From positions 62,001 to 126,000 of the forward strand of contig NZ_JAHKPO010000023.1 in assembly GCF_018860365.1 (NCBI RefSeq): a DNA stretch of 64,000 nt, in the 5' to 3' direction. The DNA is from Arenibacter algicola. GTDB taxonomy: Bacteria > Bacteroidota > Bacteroidia > Flavobacteriales > Flavobacteriaceae. Shown in pieces: positions 33,988 through 41,230 of the stretch. Within the stretch, counting starts at the first letter, position 1. Every line of letters starts with the position of its first letter. The translations under genes were made by a program, and so were the position numbers. The notes beneath the pieces were generated by a model. It searched no databases. It was given only the letters and a program-made list of their open reading frames with translations, and had not been told where the DNA came from.

Positions 33988-35445
33988 ATGTCAAAAATAG
34001 TCATTCTCGGTGCTGGAATCTCTGGTCATGTGGCCGCAGCGCACCTCCGTAGAAAACTCCCCAAAGAACACGAAGTTTTAGTGATCTCTCCCAATAGCAA
34101 TTACCAATGGATCCCTTCCAATATTTGGATAGGAATTGGAAGAATGGAACCAAAGGATATTATCTTTCCGCTTGCTCCACTTTATAAAAAAAAGAATATA
34201 GGCTATAAACAGGCAAAGGTAGTCACCTTTCATCCCGAAGGGGATACCGAAGTGGAAAAACCGTTTGTTATGGTGGAATATGTTACGGAAGACCAAAAAG
34301 GGAAACAGGAAAAAGTTACCTACGATTATCTTATCAATGCAACAGGACCCAAACTGGCCTTTGATATGACCGAGGGTCTGGTCCCAGGCACCAACAAGGC
34401 CTATTCTGTTTGCACCTACCATCACGCCAACCAAGCTTGGAAGGCTCTTGACGATTTAATACAACAGATGAAGCAGGGTAAAAAAGCCAAAATATTGATT
34501 GGTACCGGCCATGCCAAGTCTACTTGCCAAGGTGCTGCTTTTGAGTATATTTTAAATGTAGAGCAGGAATTAAGGCGACATAAGGTCCGGGATATGGCAG
34601 AATTGGTCTGGATTGCCAATGAGCCACAATTGGGAGACTTTGGAATGGATGGGATGCTTTTGAGCTATGGCAACAATATTATGAAGTCTAGCGAAATGGT
34701 AGAAATGGTTTTTGATGATCGCGGCATAAAATGGATCATTGGTGCCGGTGTTAATAAAATTGAAGACGGGGTGGCACATTATGAAACCTTGGATGGCGAA
34801 TACCATAAGGAAACTTACGATTTTGCCATGCTTATCCCTGCTTTTTCGGGCCATGGCTTTAAAGCCTTTGATAAAAACAACCAGGATATTACGGAAAAAT
34901 TGTTCAAAGGCTTTATGATTGTCGATGCCGATTACAGCCCTAAGCCTTATGAGGAATGGTCTGTTCAGGATTGGCCAGAGACCTATCAGAATCCTTCATA
35001 CGCCAATATTTTTGCTCCAGGAATTGCCTTTGCACCCCCACATGCCATTTCAAAACCCAGGGTGAGTAAAAACGGAACAGCTATTTCCCCATCACCACCT
35101 AGGACCGGGATGCCATCTGGCATAACCGCAAAGTTGGTGGCCGACAATATTATAGATACCATAAAGAACGGCAAATCCTCTCTAAATCACCGTGGATCCA
35201 TGGGCAACATGGGTGCCGCATGTATAGCCTCTGCTGGTTATGGCATGACCAAGGGAAGCGGTATTAGCATAACCACTTTCCCAATAGTTCCCGACTACAA
35301 TAAGTACCCCGATACCCAAGGACGACAATTGGGGAAAACCTTTGGGGAAATTGGTTTGGCGGGTCATTGGCTTAAATTGGCCTTGCACTATGCCTTTCTC
35401 TATAAAGCCAAAATGAAGCCTTTTTGGTGGTTGATTCCGGAATAA
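33988..35445 (+). CDS. Sulfide:quinone oxidoreductase-like flavoprotein
   Basis: A 485-residue FAD/NAD(P)-type oxidoreductase. The dinucleotide motif GAGISGHVAAAHL is at the N-terminus, with family patterns SNYQWIPSNIWIGIGRM and a C-terminal amphipathic region that could bind the membrane. Two Cys, C180 (KSTCQGAAFEY) and C412 (GAACIASAGYG), are placed like the redox-active pair of sulfide:quinone reductases. It should oxidise sulfide or polysulfide and pass electrons to menaquinone at the inner membrane. The rhodanese gene at 20809 carries a similar upstream site, linking both to sulfide handling. The exact SQR type is not settled. Confidence 0.82.
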   Translation: MSKIVILGAGISGHVAAAHLRRKLPKEHEVLVISPNSNYQWIPSNIWIGIGRMEPKDIIFPLAPLYKKKNIGYKQAKVVTFHPEGDTEVEKPFVMVEYVTEDQKGKQEKVTYDYLINATGPKLAFDMTEGLVPGTNKAYSVCTYHHANQAWKALDDLIQQMKQGKKAKILIGTGHAKSTCQGAAFEYILNVEQELRRHKVRDMAELVWIANEPQLGDFGMDGMLLSYGNNIMKSSEMVEMVFDDRGIKWIIGAGVNKIEDGVAHYETLDGEYHKETYDFAMLIPAFSGHGFKAFDKNNQDITEKLFKGFMIVDADYSPKPYEEWSVQDWPETYQNPSYANIFAPGIAFAPPHAISKPRVSKNGTAISPSPPRTGMPSGITAKLVADNIIDTIKNGKSSLNHRGSMGNMGAACIASAGYGMTKGSGISITTFPIVPDYNKYPDTQGRQLGKTFGEIGLAGHWLKLALHYAFLYKAKMKPFWWLIPE

Positions 35446-35654
35446 TGGCTGTTCCCAATAACGATAGGGACGCCATATGGCAATTACAAATACCCATTAA
35501 TCCAAAAATTAAGAATATGACACGTAGAATATCAAAATCCAAACGCTTCTATATGATGAACCCTATTGTTCAATTTTTTAAATTCATTTGGTTGAGCATA
35601 AAAATAATGTTGATCGTAGCAGGTGGTCATGGAGGTACTAGAAAGGCGAGTTGA
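35445..35654 (+). CDS. Small basic protein coupled to the SQR-like gene
   Basis: A 69-residue protein starting at the ATG that overlaps the SQR-like stop (TAATG, 35443-35447). The N-terminal half is polar; then come a basic stretch (MTRRISKSKRFYMM), a hydrophobic segment (VQFFKFIWLSIKIMLIVA) and the end GGHGGTRKAS. One helix may lie in or on the membrane. I know no characterised family. The coupled start argues that it is a real gene and possibly a membrane anchor or subunit for the SQR-like enzyme. Confidence 0.65.
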   Translation: MAVPNNDRDAIWQLQIPINPKIKNMTRRISKSKRFYMMNPIVQFFKFIWLSIKIMLIVAGGHGGTRKAS

Positions 35655-35817
35655 ATTATCCAAGACAATAAAGTGTTTTCCACAGAACCGTGAAAAGCAA
35701 TCTGATCAGGGCAAAGGATTATTGTCACCTTGCAATTTATCTTTTCCCTAGTAGAAATTTAGAACACCCTCCAAAATAAATTTAGACTTCCTTTATGTTT
35801 CAAATTCCATGGCCTGT

Positions 35818-35831
35818 GTAACTTAAGTGGC
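35818..35831 (+). promoter_or_regulatory. Degenerate GTAAC-N4-GTGGC site upstream of the DUF2202 gene
   Basis: GTAACTTAAGTGGC differs at one half-site base from GTAAC-N4-GTTGC and is followed by TGTG, as are the sites at 20661 and 33855. It lies 55 bases before the start of the DUF2202 gene. No clear -7 element is seen at the expected distance, so this site is weaker. Confidence 0.35.
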
Positions 35832-35885
35832 TGTGCATCTGTTTAATATGTTGGATATTGCTTATGTAACGTAAATCTATTAGCA

Positions 35886-36515
35886 ATGAAACTTTTTAAA
35901 CAAATAAGAACCAATTTATTCATTTTTGGCTTACCGTTCCTTTTGGCACTGTTCTCCTGTAATAATGATGATTCATCCGTTGCGGATGTGGATAATACAA
36001 ACCTCACTAATGAAGACAGTGCTGCATTACTGTTTATGTTGGAAGAGGAAAAGCTTGCAAGGGATACCTATACCTATTTGGAGGATTTATGGGAAATAAA
36101 TCAATTTTCAAATATTAAGAAAAGTGAACAAAGTCATATGAATGCCGTTATTGGTCTTTTGGACCAGTATAATATTTCCTATACTCTTTTATCCTATGGG
36201 GAGTTTAATAACCCGGACATTCAAAAACTTTATGATCAGTTTATTGATTACGGTAGTGAAAATGAAGCAAATGCCTTGGAGGTCGGTGCCAATATCGAAG
36301 ATTTGGATATTGTGGATTTGGCCAATTATATAGACGCCACGACCAATAGTGCCATCACAAATGTATTTGAAAGCCTACAATGTGGTAGCCGCAACCACCT
36401 GAGGAGCTTTGTCAGTGCCATTGAACTTTCGGGGAATACTTATGAGCCCCAGTATTTAACCCAAGAAGACTATACCCTAATAATCAATGATAGTCGGGAA
36501 CAGTGTGGTCCGTAA
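35886..36515 (+). CDS. DUF2202 ferritin-like lipoprotein
   Basis: A 209-residue lipoprotein (LALFSC, Cys25). The helical domain begins LLFMLEEEKLARDTYTYLED and has KKSEQSHMNAVIGLLDQYNI and CGSRNHLRSFVSAIE. The repeated Glu-x-x-His/Glu spacing is the pattern of the ferritin-like fold with a possible di-iron or other metal site. DUF2202 proteins have no settled function; oxidation or metal storage in the envelope is possible. It stands alone between the SQR-like unit and the DUF6799 gene. Confidence 0.82.
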   Translation: MKLFKQIRTNLFIFGLPFLLALFSCNNDDSSVADVDNTNLTNEDSAALLFMLEEEKLARDTYTYLEDLWEINQFSNIKKSEQSHMNAVIGLLDQYNISYTLLSYGEFNNPDIQKLYDQFIDYGSENEANALEVGANIEDLDIVDLANYIDATTNSAITNVFESLQCGSRNHLRSFVSAIELSGNTYEPQYLTQEDYTLIINDSREQCGP

Positions 36516-36656
36516 AGGATTATATTAAACAGACTTCCAAAAAAAGAACTGAATTATTTGGCCGACCCAATTTTGAGCACAGTTCATATATATATTATGC
36601 ATGTTGGCTGTCTTATAATATTACTGGACCATAACAACTGTAGTTAGATCTTCTTA

Positions 36657-36672
36657 TGTAACAATTGTTACA
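36657..36672. promoter_or_regulatory. Perfect TGTAACAATTGTTACA palindrome
   Basis: A 16-bp perfect palindrome, the best copy of the GTAAC-N4-GTTAC motif in the window. It lies 110 bases before the DUF6799 gene and 140 bases after the DUF2202 stop. A -7-like TACATTTA at 36747-36754 may serve the downstream gene, which would put this site well upstream of -41. Confidence 0.6.
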
Positions 36673-36782
36673 CATCACAGGTTGTAACTTATTGATATAA
36701 AATACATTAACTGACTTAAATCATTTTCAGTCCCTGGAATAGAAGGTACATTTAACCATATTAATTTATAAAAACACAAATC

Positions 36783-37457
36783 ATGAAAAGAATAATTTTT
36801 ACAATGGTATTTATTGCATTTGGATCAATAATGCTTAATGCACAGGATCAAGATCAATTGCGGGATAGGGATCAAGATCGATTAATGCTGGTAGATGGTG
36901 ACGTGCTACAAATTAGAGATCGCGACCAAATAAGGTTACAAGATCCCATAACATTAAATGATGGAACGGTAGTAAATCCTGATGGTTCTTATGTAACAAG
37001 GGATCGGGATCGTCTGCGTTTAAAGGATGGCGAATGTTTGGACAATGATGGTATTAAATACCGCAATGAGTACCAATACAGATACAAAGTAAAACAGGAG
37101 AACAAAGGTCTTAGTGAGGCTCAAATGCAGGAACGTAACCAAAATAGGTTTCAGATAATGCAAATAGGTGGGGAAGTATATCAAATTAGAAATCAAGAAC
37201 AAAAACGTCTTCAGCAGCAATTAAATCTCGGCGACGGAATATCAGTTAATCCTGATGGAACCTACCAAAGCCAAGACCGTAAACAGCTTCGATTGCAAGA
37301 TGGGGAATGTTTAAATATGGATGGTACCATGTTTAAGAATTCTTATTTACATCGTAAAATGATGGTTCAAAAAAATATGAAAGTCAACAAAAATATGAAT
37401 ATGAAAAGCGGAGTTAAGAAACCAATGACCCAGAAAAAGAATAAAGGCAATAATTAA
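36783..37457 (+). CDS. Exported DUF6799-like protein with internal duplication
   Basis: A 224-residue protein with a Sec signal (cleavage near LNAQD). After an Asp/Gln/Arg-rich stretch it holds two similar units, about residues 34-90 and 125-185. Each reads roughly: G-(D/E)-V-hydrophobic-Q-I-R, then V-N-P-D-G-(S/T)-Y, then D-R-x2-L-R-L-x-D-G-E-C-L-x2-D-G. This fits the DUF6799 pattern of Bacteroidota. Each unit has one Cys (GECL). The C-terminal 35 residues are Lys/Met/Asn-rich. Function unknown; it is exported and its upstream region carries the GTAAC-N4-GTTAC palindrome. Confidence 0.75.
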   Translation: MKRIIFTMVFIAFGSIMLNAQDQDQLRDRDQDRLMLVDGDVLQIRDRDQIRLQDPITLNDGTVVNPDGSYVTRDRDRLRLKDGECLDNDGIKYRNEYQYRYKVKQENKGLSEAQMQERNQNRFQIMQIGGEVYQIRNQEQKRLQQQLNLGDGISVNPDGTYQSQDRKQLRLQDGECLNMDGTMFKNSYLHRKMMVQKNMKVNKNMNMKSGVKKPMTQKKNKGNN

Positions 37458-37466
37458 GGAATAAGA

Positions 37467-37502
37467 ATGGGAGGTAGGAATTTTATAATTCCTACCTCCC
37501 AT
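37467..37502 (+). terminator. Strong hairpin terminator
   Basis: ATGGGAGGTAGGAATT (37467-37482) and AATTCCTACCTCCCAT (37487-37502) are perfect 16-bp arms with a 4-base loop, followed by TTCT. It closes the DUF6799 gene transcript, 10 bases after the stop codon. Confidence 0.85.
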
Positions 37503-37531
37503 TTCTACTAAAGAACTTAAACTTATATCTA

Positions 37532-38434
37532 ATGAAATTCCGGCTAATTATATATACATTAATATTCTTTGCTCTTCCTACCTGGATGATATCCCAAAAC
37601 AATAAGAAATCTATCCAAGAAAAATCCAATGACAATGAATCTTACGTTCTAACCGATGTTAGCTACCTAAATGATGCTGTATTTATGGGAAGGCGGGATT
37701 CAATTGCAGCCCCATATATTTTTCCATCCATTGGCTATTACGATAGGACAGGGTTTTTTGCGGATGCCTCGGTATCATATTTGACCGCGTCCAACGAAAA
37801 TAGGGTGGATCTTTTTTTAATTAGTTCAGGGTTTATATTCAACTCATCAAAGATTAGTGGAGGAATATCAGGAACCGCTTATTTTTTTAATGAGGACAGT
37901 TACAATGTTAGGTCCGAAATTATTGGCGATATTACCGGTATTTTAAGTTATGACCTAAAGTTTTTGGAAATTGCACTTTCAGCAAGTACATATTTCAATA
38001 AAGAAAGTTCAGTGGATATTTTTACTGGACTAAAATTAGATCGAACTTTTTATACCCTCGGGAACAAGCTATTGCTGAATCCGGGTATTTCCCTTTATGC
38101 CGGATCACAATATTTCTATCAGGAATATTACAGCAGTAGTCGTTTAGGCAACAGAAAGGGAAAAGGAAAAGGAACCATAGTTACAGAACCATCTACTTCC
38201 ACCGTGGTAGAAATAAAGGAAGCATCAGAGTTTAATCTCTTAAACCTGGAGTTAAGTCTTCCCGTGCAGTTTTATCACAAGCAATTTATTTTTTCATTTA
38301 CCCCTTCTTTATCTTTTCCCCAAAGCAATGCCACTATTAGCACCGAGGATATTATAATAAAGGAAGATCTAAAAAATACATTCTATTGGACCATTGGCAT
38401 TAGCTATTGGTTTTATACCAAAAAAGGAAACTAA
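37532..38434 (+). CDS. Hypothetical outer-membrane beta-barrel protein
   Basis: A 300-residue protein with a Sec signal (cleavage near WMISQ). The mature part is a run of amphipathic strands (FADASVSYLTA, IGDITGILSYDLKFLEIALS, FYWTIGISYWFYTK) of a beta barrel, with one basic loop (RKGKGKGTIV). No family recognised. It follows a strong terminator and precedes the RND operon by 93 bases. It may be an outer-membrane partner of neighbouring metal or redox genes; that is only a contextual guess. Confidence 0.7.
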   Translation: MKFRLIIYTLIFFALPTWMISQNNKKSIQEKSNDNESYVLTDVSYLNDAVFMGRRDSIAAPYIFPSIGYYDRTGFFADASVSYLTASNENRVDLFLISSGFIFNSSKISGGISGTAYFFNEDSYNVRSEIIGDITGILSYDLKFLEIALSASTYFNKESSVDIFTGLKLDRTFYTLGNKLLLNPGISLYAGSQYFYQEYYSSSRLGNRKGKGKGTIVTEPSTSTVVEIKEASEFNLLNLELSLPVQFYHKQFIFSFTPSLSFPQSNATISTEDIIIKEDLKNTFYWTIGISYWFYTKKGN

Positions 38435-38465
38435 AATTGGTTATCCCAATTGTATCAATCCCTTG

Positions 38466-38509
38466 GTAACATTGGTTACTGTGCAATCCTTTTTCTCCCC
38501 CTAATTTTG
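38466..38509 (+). promoter_or_regulatory. GTAAC-N4-GTTAC site and -7 element, RND efflux operon promoter
   Basis: GTAACATTGGTTAC (38466-38479) has perfect half-sites. Its centre is 29.5 bases before TAATTTTG (38502-38509), an exact match to TAnnTTTG, and the TolC start is at 38528. The spacing equals that at 20661-20704 and places the site near -41, typical for direct activation by a Crp/Fnr-type protein. Confidence 0.6.
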
Positions 38510-38527
38510 TCCTAAATAAATTGAAAC

Positions 38528-39832
38528 ATGAAGAATATCATATACATACTATCATTTTTGGGAACTATGTTCTTTGTTCAGGCACAGGAAAGAGTGTTGA
38601 TCAGCAAGGAGGAAGTGTTGACCAAAGTGAGGGAAAACAACAATACCCTAAAAATATCCCAACAGGATGTGTTGGCCGCCAAAGGAGATTTTAATCAGTC
38701 CAATGCGGTGATATTGCCCAATATAAGCGTTTCCCATACCGCTATGGCCACCACCAACCCTTTGATGGCATTTGGTTCCAAATTGAACCAGGAAATTTTG
38801 ACTCAGGCTGATTTTGACCCCCTTTTATTAAACAATCCCAGTCAGATCGAGGATTATGCCACGCGTATTGTAGTACAGCAACCTTTGGTAAATATGGATG
38901 GAATTTTTCAACGGAAGGCTGCAAAAGCCAAATTAAATGCTGTGGAGTTAAAAGCCGATAGGACAAATGATTATATGGACTTGGAGGTAGAAAAGGCATA
39001 TATGCAGTTACAATTGGCATACAAGTCCGTAAAGGTTTTGGAGGAGGCGAAAAAGGCAGCTTTGGAAAATAAACGTTTGGCGGATAATAGTTTTAAGCAG
39101 GGATATCTTCAAAAATCGGATGTCTTGGCCGTAGAGGTTAGGCTAACCGAAATAGACAATCAGTTGCAGTACGCTAAGAGCAATATCCATAATGTCTCCA
39201 ATTACCTATCGGTTTTGATGAACGATGACAGTTATATCCTTTTACAACCATCGGATTCCTTGACCCTTGTGGTCAGTGATATTAATATGGAAGGATTGCC
39301 AGAGAATAGAAAGGATCTACAAGCCATGTCCTTGTCCAGTGAGGCATACCAACAAATGTACAGGGCAGATAAAATGAGTTTCCTTCCTAGCTTAAATGCG
39401 TTTGGGACCTATGAATTGCACGATGATCAAGTTTTTCAGGGAAATGCCAATGGATACCTGATCGGGGCAGAATTAAAATGGAACATTTTTGAAGGCAGCA
39501 AACGTTTTGGAAAGGTCCAAAAAAGTAGGGCCGAATTTGAAAAATCCAAACTGGAACTGCATCAATATAAAGCAGAGAGTCAGGTAGAATTGAATAGGGC
39601 CATGCGTTTGCTTCAAGATGCCAAAAACAATTTGGAGCTTACATCCTTGGCATTGCAACAGTCGGAAGAATCCCTCCGCATACGTACAAATAGGTTTAAA
39701 CAAGGCTTGGAGAAAACAACCGACCTATTAAATACCGAAACCCAATTTTCCCAGAAGAAATTGGAATATTACACCACTATTTTCAATTATAATTACGCCT
39801 TGGCCTATGTTAAGTTTTTAACCAAGGAATAA
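38528..39832 (+). CDS. TolC-family outer-membrane channel of the RND pump
   Basis: A 434-residue protein with a Sec signal (cleavage near VQAQE). Two OEP repeats with long helices are visible (EVEKAYMQLQLAYKSVKVLE and ELNRAMRLLQDAKNNLELTS) with strand segments such as IGAELKWNIFEGSKRFGK. It is distinct in sequence from the TolC at 23533. It forms the outer duct for the adaptor and RND pump encoded next (73 bases to the adaptor). Confidence 0.9.
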   Translation: MKNIIYILSFLGTMFFVQAQERVLISKEEVLTKVRENNNTLKISQQDVLAAKGDFNQSNAVILPNISVSHTAMATTNPLMAFGSKLNQEILTQADFDPLLLNNPSQIEDYATRIVVQQPLVNMDGIFQRKAAKAKLNAVELKADRTNDYMDLEVEKAYMQLQLAYKSVKVLEEAKKAALENKRLADNSFKQGYLQKSDVLAVEVRLTEIDNQLQYAKSNIHNVSNYLSVLMNDDSYILLQPSDSLTLVVSDINMEGLPENRKDLQAMSLSSEAYQQMYRADKMSFLPSLNAFGTYELHDDQVFQGNANGYLIGAELKWNIFEGSKRFGKVQKSRAEFEKSKLELHQYKAESQVELNRAMRLLQDAKNNLELTSLALQQSEESLRIRTNRFKQGLEKTTDLLNTETQFSQKKLEYYTTIFNYNYALAYVKFLTKE

Positions 39833-39905
39833 TAGCATATAGTTAATCAATATAAGAAACCATAAAAAGGAATATTTACATCCAGCACTAAAATTAAAAG
39901 AAAAC

Positions 39906-40985
39906 ATGCAAACAAAATTATACATAGCAGCACTCATCACCCTAGTCATAACTATTTCCAGTTGTGGGAGCGATGATAAAAAAATTGTGGCGGACAATTC
40001 TCCTGCCGTGGCCGTTGAAGTGAGCACGGTTTCCGAAGAGAACGGCAATCCGTTCCTTTCCGCTAGCGGAAAGATTGAGGCGGTGAACAGTGCCAACATC
40101 AGTACCCGAATGATGGGATATGTTGATAAAATTTACGTGCAGGTCGGGGATAAAGTTAGTAAGGGACAGCAATTGATAAGTATTAACAATGCAGATATAT
40201 CCGCCAAATTGGCCCAGGTAAATGCCGGTATTACCGAAGCAACGGCTGCTTTTACCAATGCAGAAAAGGATTATAAAAGGTATACGGCCTTGTTTAACGA
40301 GAACAGTGCCTCCCAAAAGGAACTGGACGATATTACGGCCAACTACAACATGGCCAAGGCCAGATTGGAAGGGGCCAAACAAATGAAGAACGAGGTTAAC
40401 GCACAGTTTTCCTATAGCAATATACGTGCTCCTTTTAACGGAGTGGTCACCAACAAATTTATAAAGGTTGGGGATATGGCAAATCCAGGGATGCCCTTAA
40501 TGGAGGTAGAAAGTCCGGGCAATTTTCAGGTATTGGCCATGGTACCGGAATCGGAAATTCTACAGATCAAGTCGGGTTCGGAAGTGGAAGTTTTGATCAA
40601 GACCCTGAACGAATCCTTTAAGGGAACGGTGGATGAAGTGAGTACATCTGCCAAAAATACTGGAGGACAATATATGGTTAAGGTAATATTGGACGAATCA
40701 AAGTCCAATCTACTTTCTGGAATGTACGCCACTGTGCAATTCCCAACTGCTAAAAAAGCAAATACCAATAGAGTGCTTATTCCTATAGAGGCGGTAGTGC
40801 ACAACGGTCAATTATCCGGGGTGTATACGGTTAGTGAGAGCAATACGGCACTTTTACGCTGGTTGCGGTTGGGCAGGACTTATGGCGATAGTGTAGAGGT
40901 ATTGTCAGGACTTTCCGCCGAGGAACAATATATAATTTCGGCCGAGGGGAAATTGTTCAATGGGGCCAAAATAAGTATCCAATAA
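39906..40985 (+). CDS. RND efflux periplasmic adaptor lipoprotein
   Basis: A 359-residue membrane fusion protein (lipobox TISSC, Cys20). Order: lipoyl half MMGYVDKIYVQVGDKVSKGQ, helical hairpin (about 100-165), second lipoyl half SYSNIRAPFNGVVTNKFIKV, beta barrel with MVPESEILQIKSGSEVEVLI, and a membrane-proximal domain. It joins the TolC protein to the RND pump. A 245-base gap with palindromic repeats separates it from the pump gene. Confidence 0.92.
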   Translation: MQTKLYIAALITLVITISSCGSDDKKIVADNSPAVAVEVSTVSEENGNPFLSASGKIEAVNSANISTRMMGYVDKIYVQVGDKVSKGQQLISINNADISAKLAQVNAGITEATAAFTNAEKDYKRYTALFNENSASQKELDDITANYNMAKARLEGAKQMKNEVNAQFSYSNIRAPFNGVVTNKFIKVGDMANPGMPLMEVESPGNFQVLAMVPESEILQIKSGSEVEVLIKTLNESFKGTVDEVSTSAKNTGGQYMVKVILDESKSNLLSGMYATVQFPTAKKANTNRVLIPIEAVVHNGQLSGVYTVSESNTALLRWLRLGRTYGDSVEVLSGLSAEEQYIISAEGKLFNGAKISIQ

Positions 40986-41038
40986 CTGAAGATTAAAAAA
41001 ACGGATTTGCGTTAGGGATTGCAGTAGTTACCCCAGGT

Positions 41039-41158
41039 CTTTTTAGCGTATTTAGGCTAAAAAGGAGCTGGAGTAAAATCCGAAAGCCCGACCTGAGCAT
41101 TCCTGCATGATCTTCCTGCAAGGTCCGCACTCCTGCAAGGTTTTTAAAACCTTGTAGG
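41039..41158. repeat. Two palindromic elements between adaptor and RND pump genes
   Basis: The first hairpin has arms CTTTTTAGC (41039-41047) and GCTAAAAAG (41056-41064). The second is CCTGCAAGGTTTT (41132-41144) against AAAACCTTGTAGG (41146-41158), one wobble pair in 13. Extra copies of CCTGCA and TGCAAGGT lie at 41102-41123. Such CCTGCAAGG repeats look like dispersed genomic elements. They lie inside an operon and could change the ratio of pump to adaptor. Confidence 0.6.
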
Positions 41159-41230
41159 TATAAGAAAAGACCTTGCCGATATGATTGTCATGCGAAGGAA
41201 ACGCCCAAATACAAAAACAATAAGAAAAAG

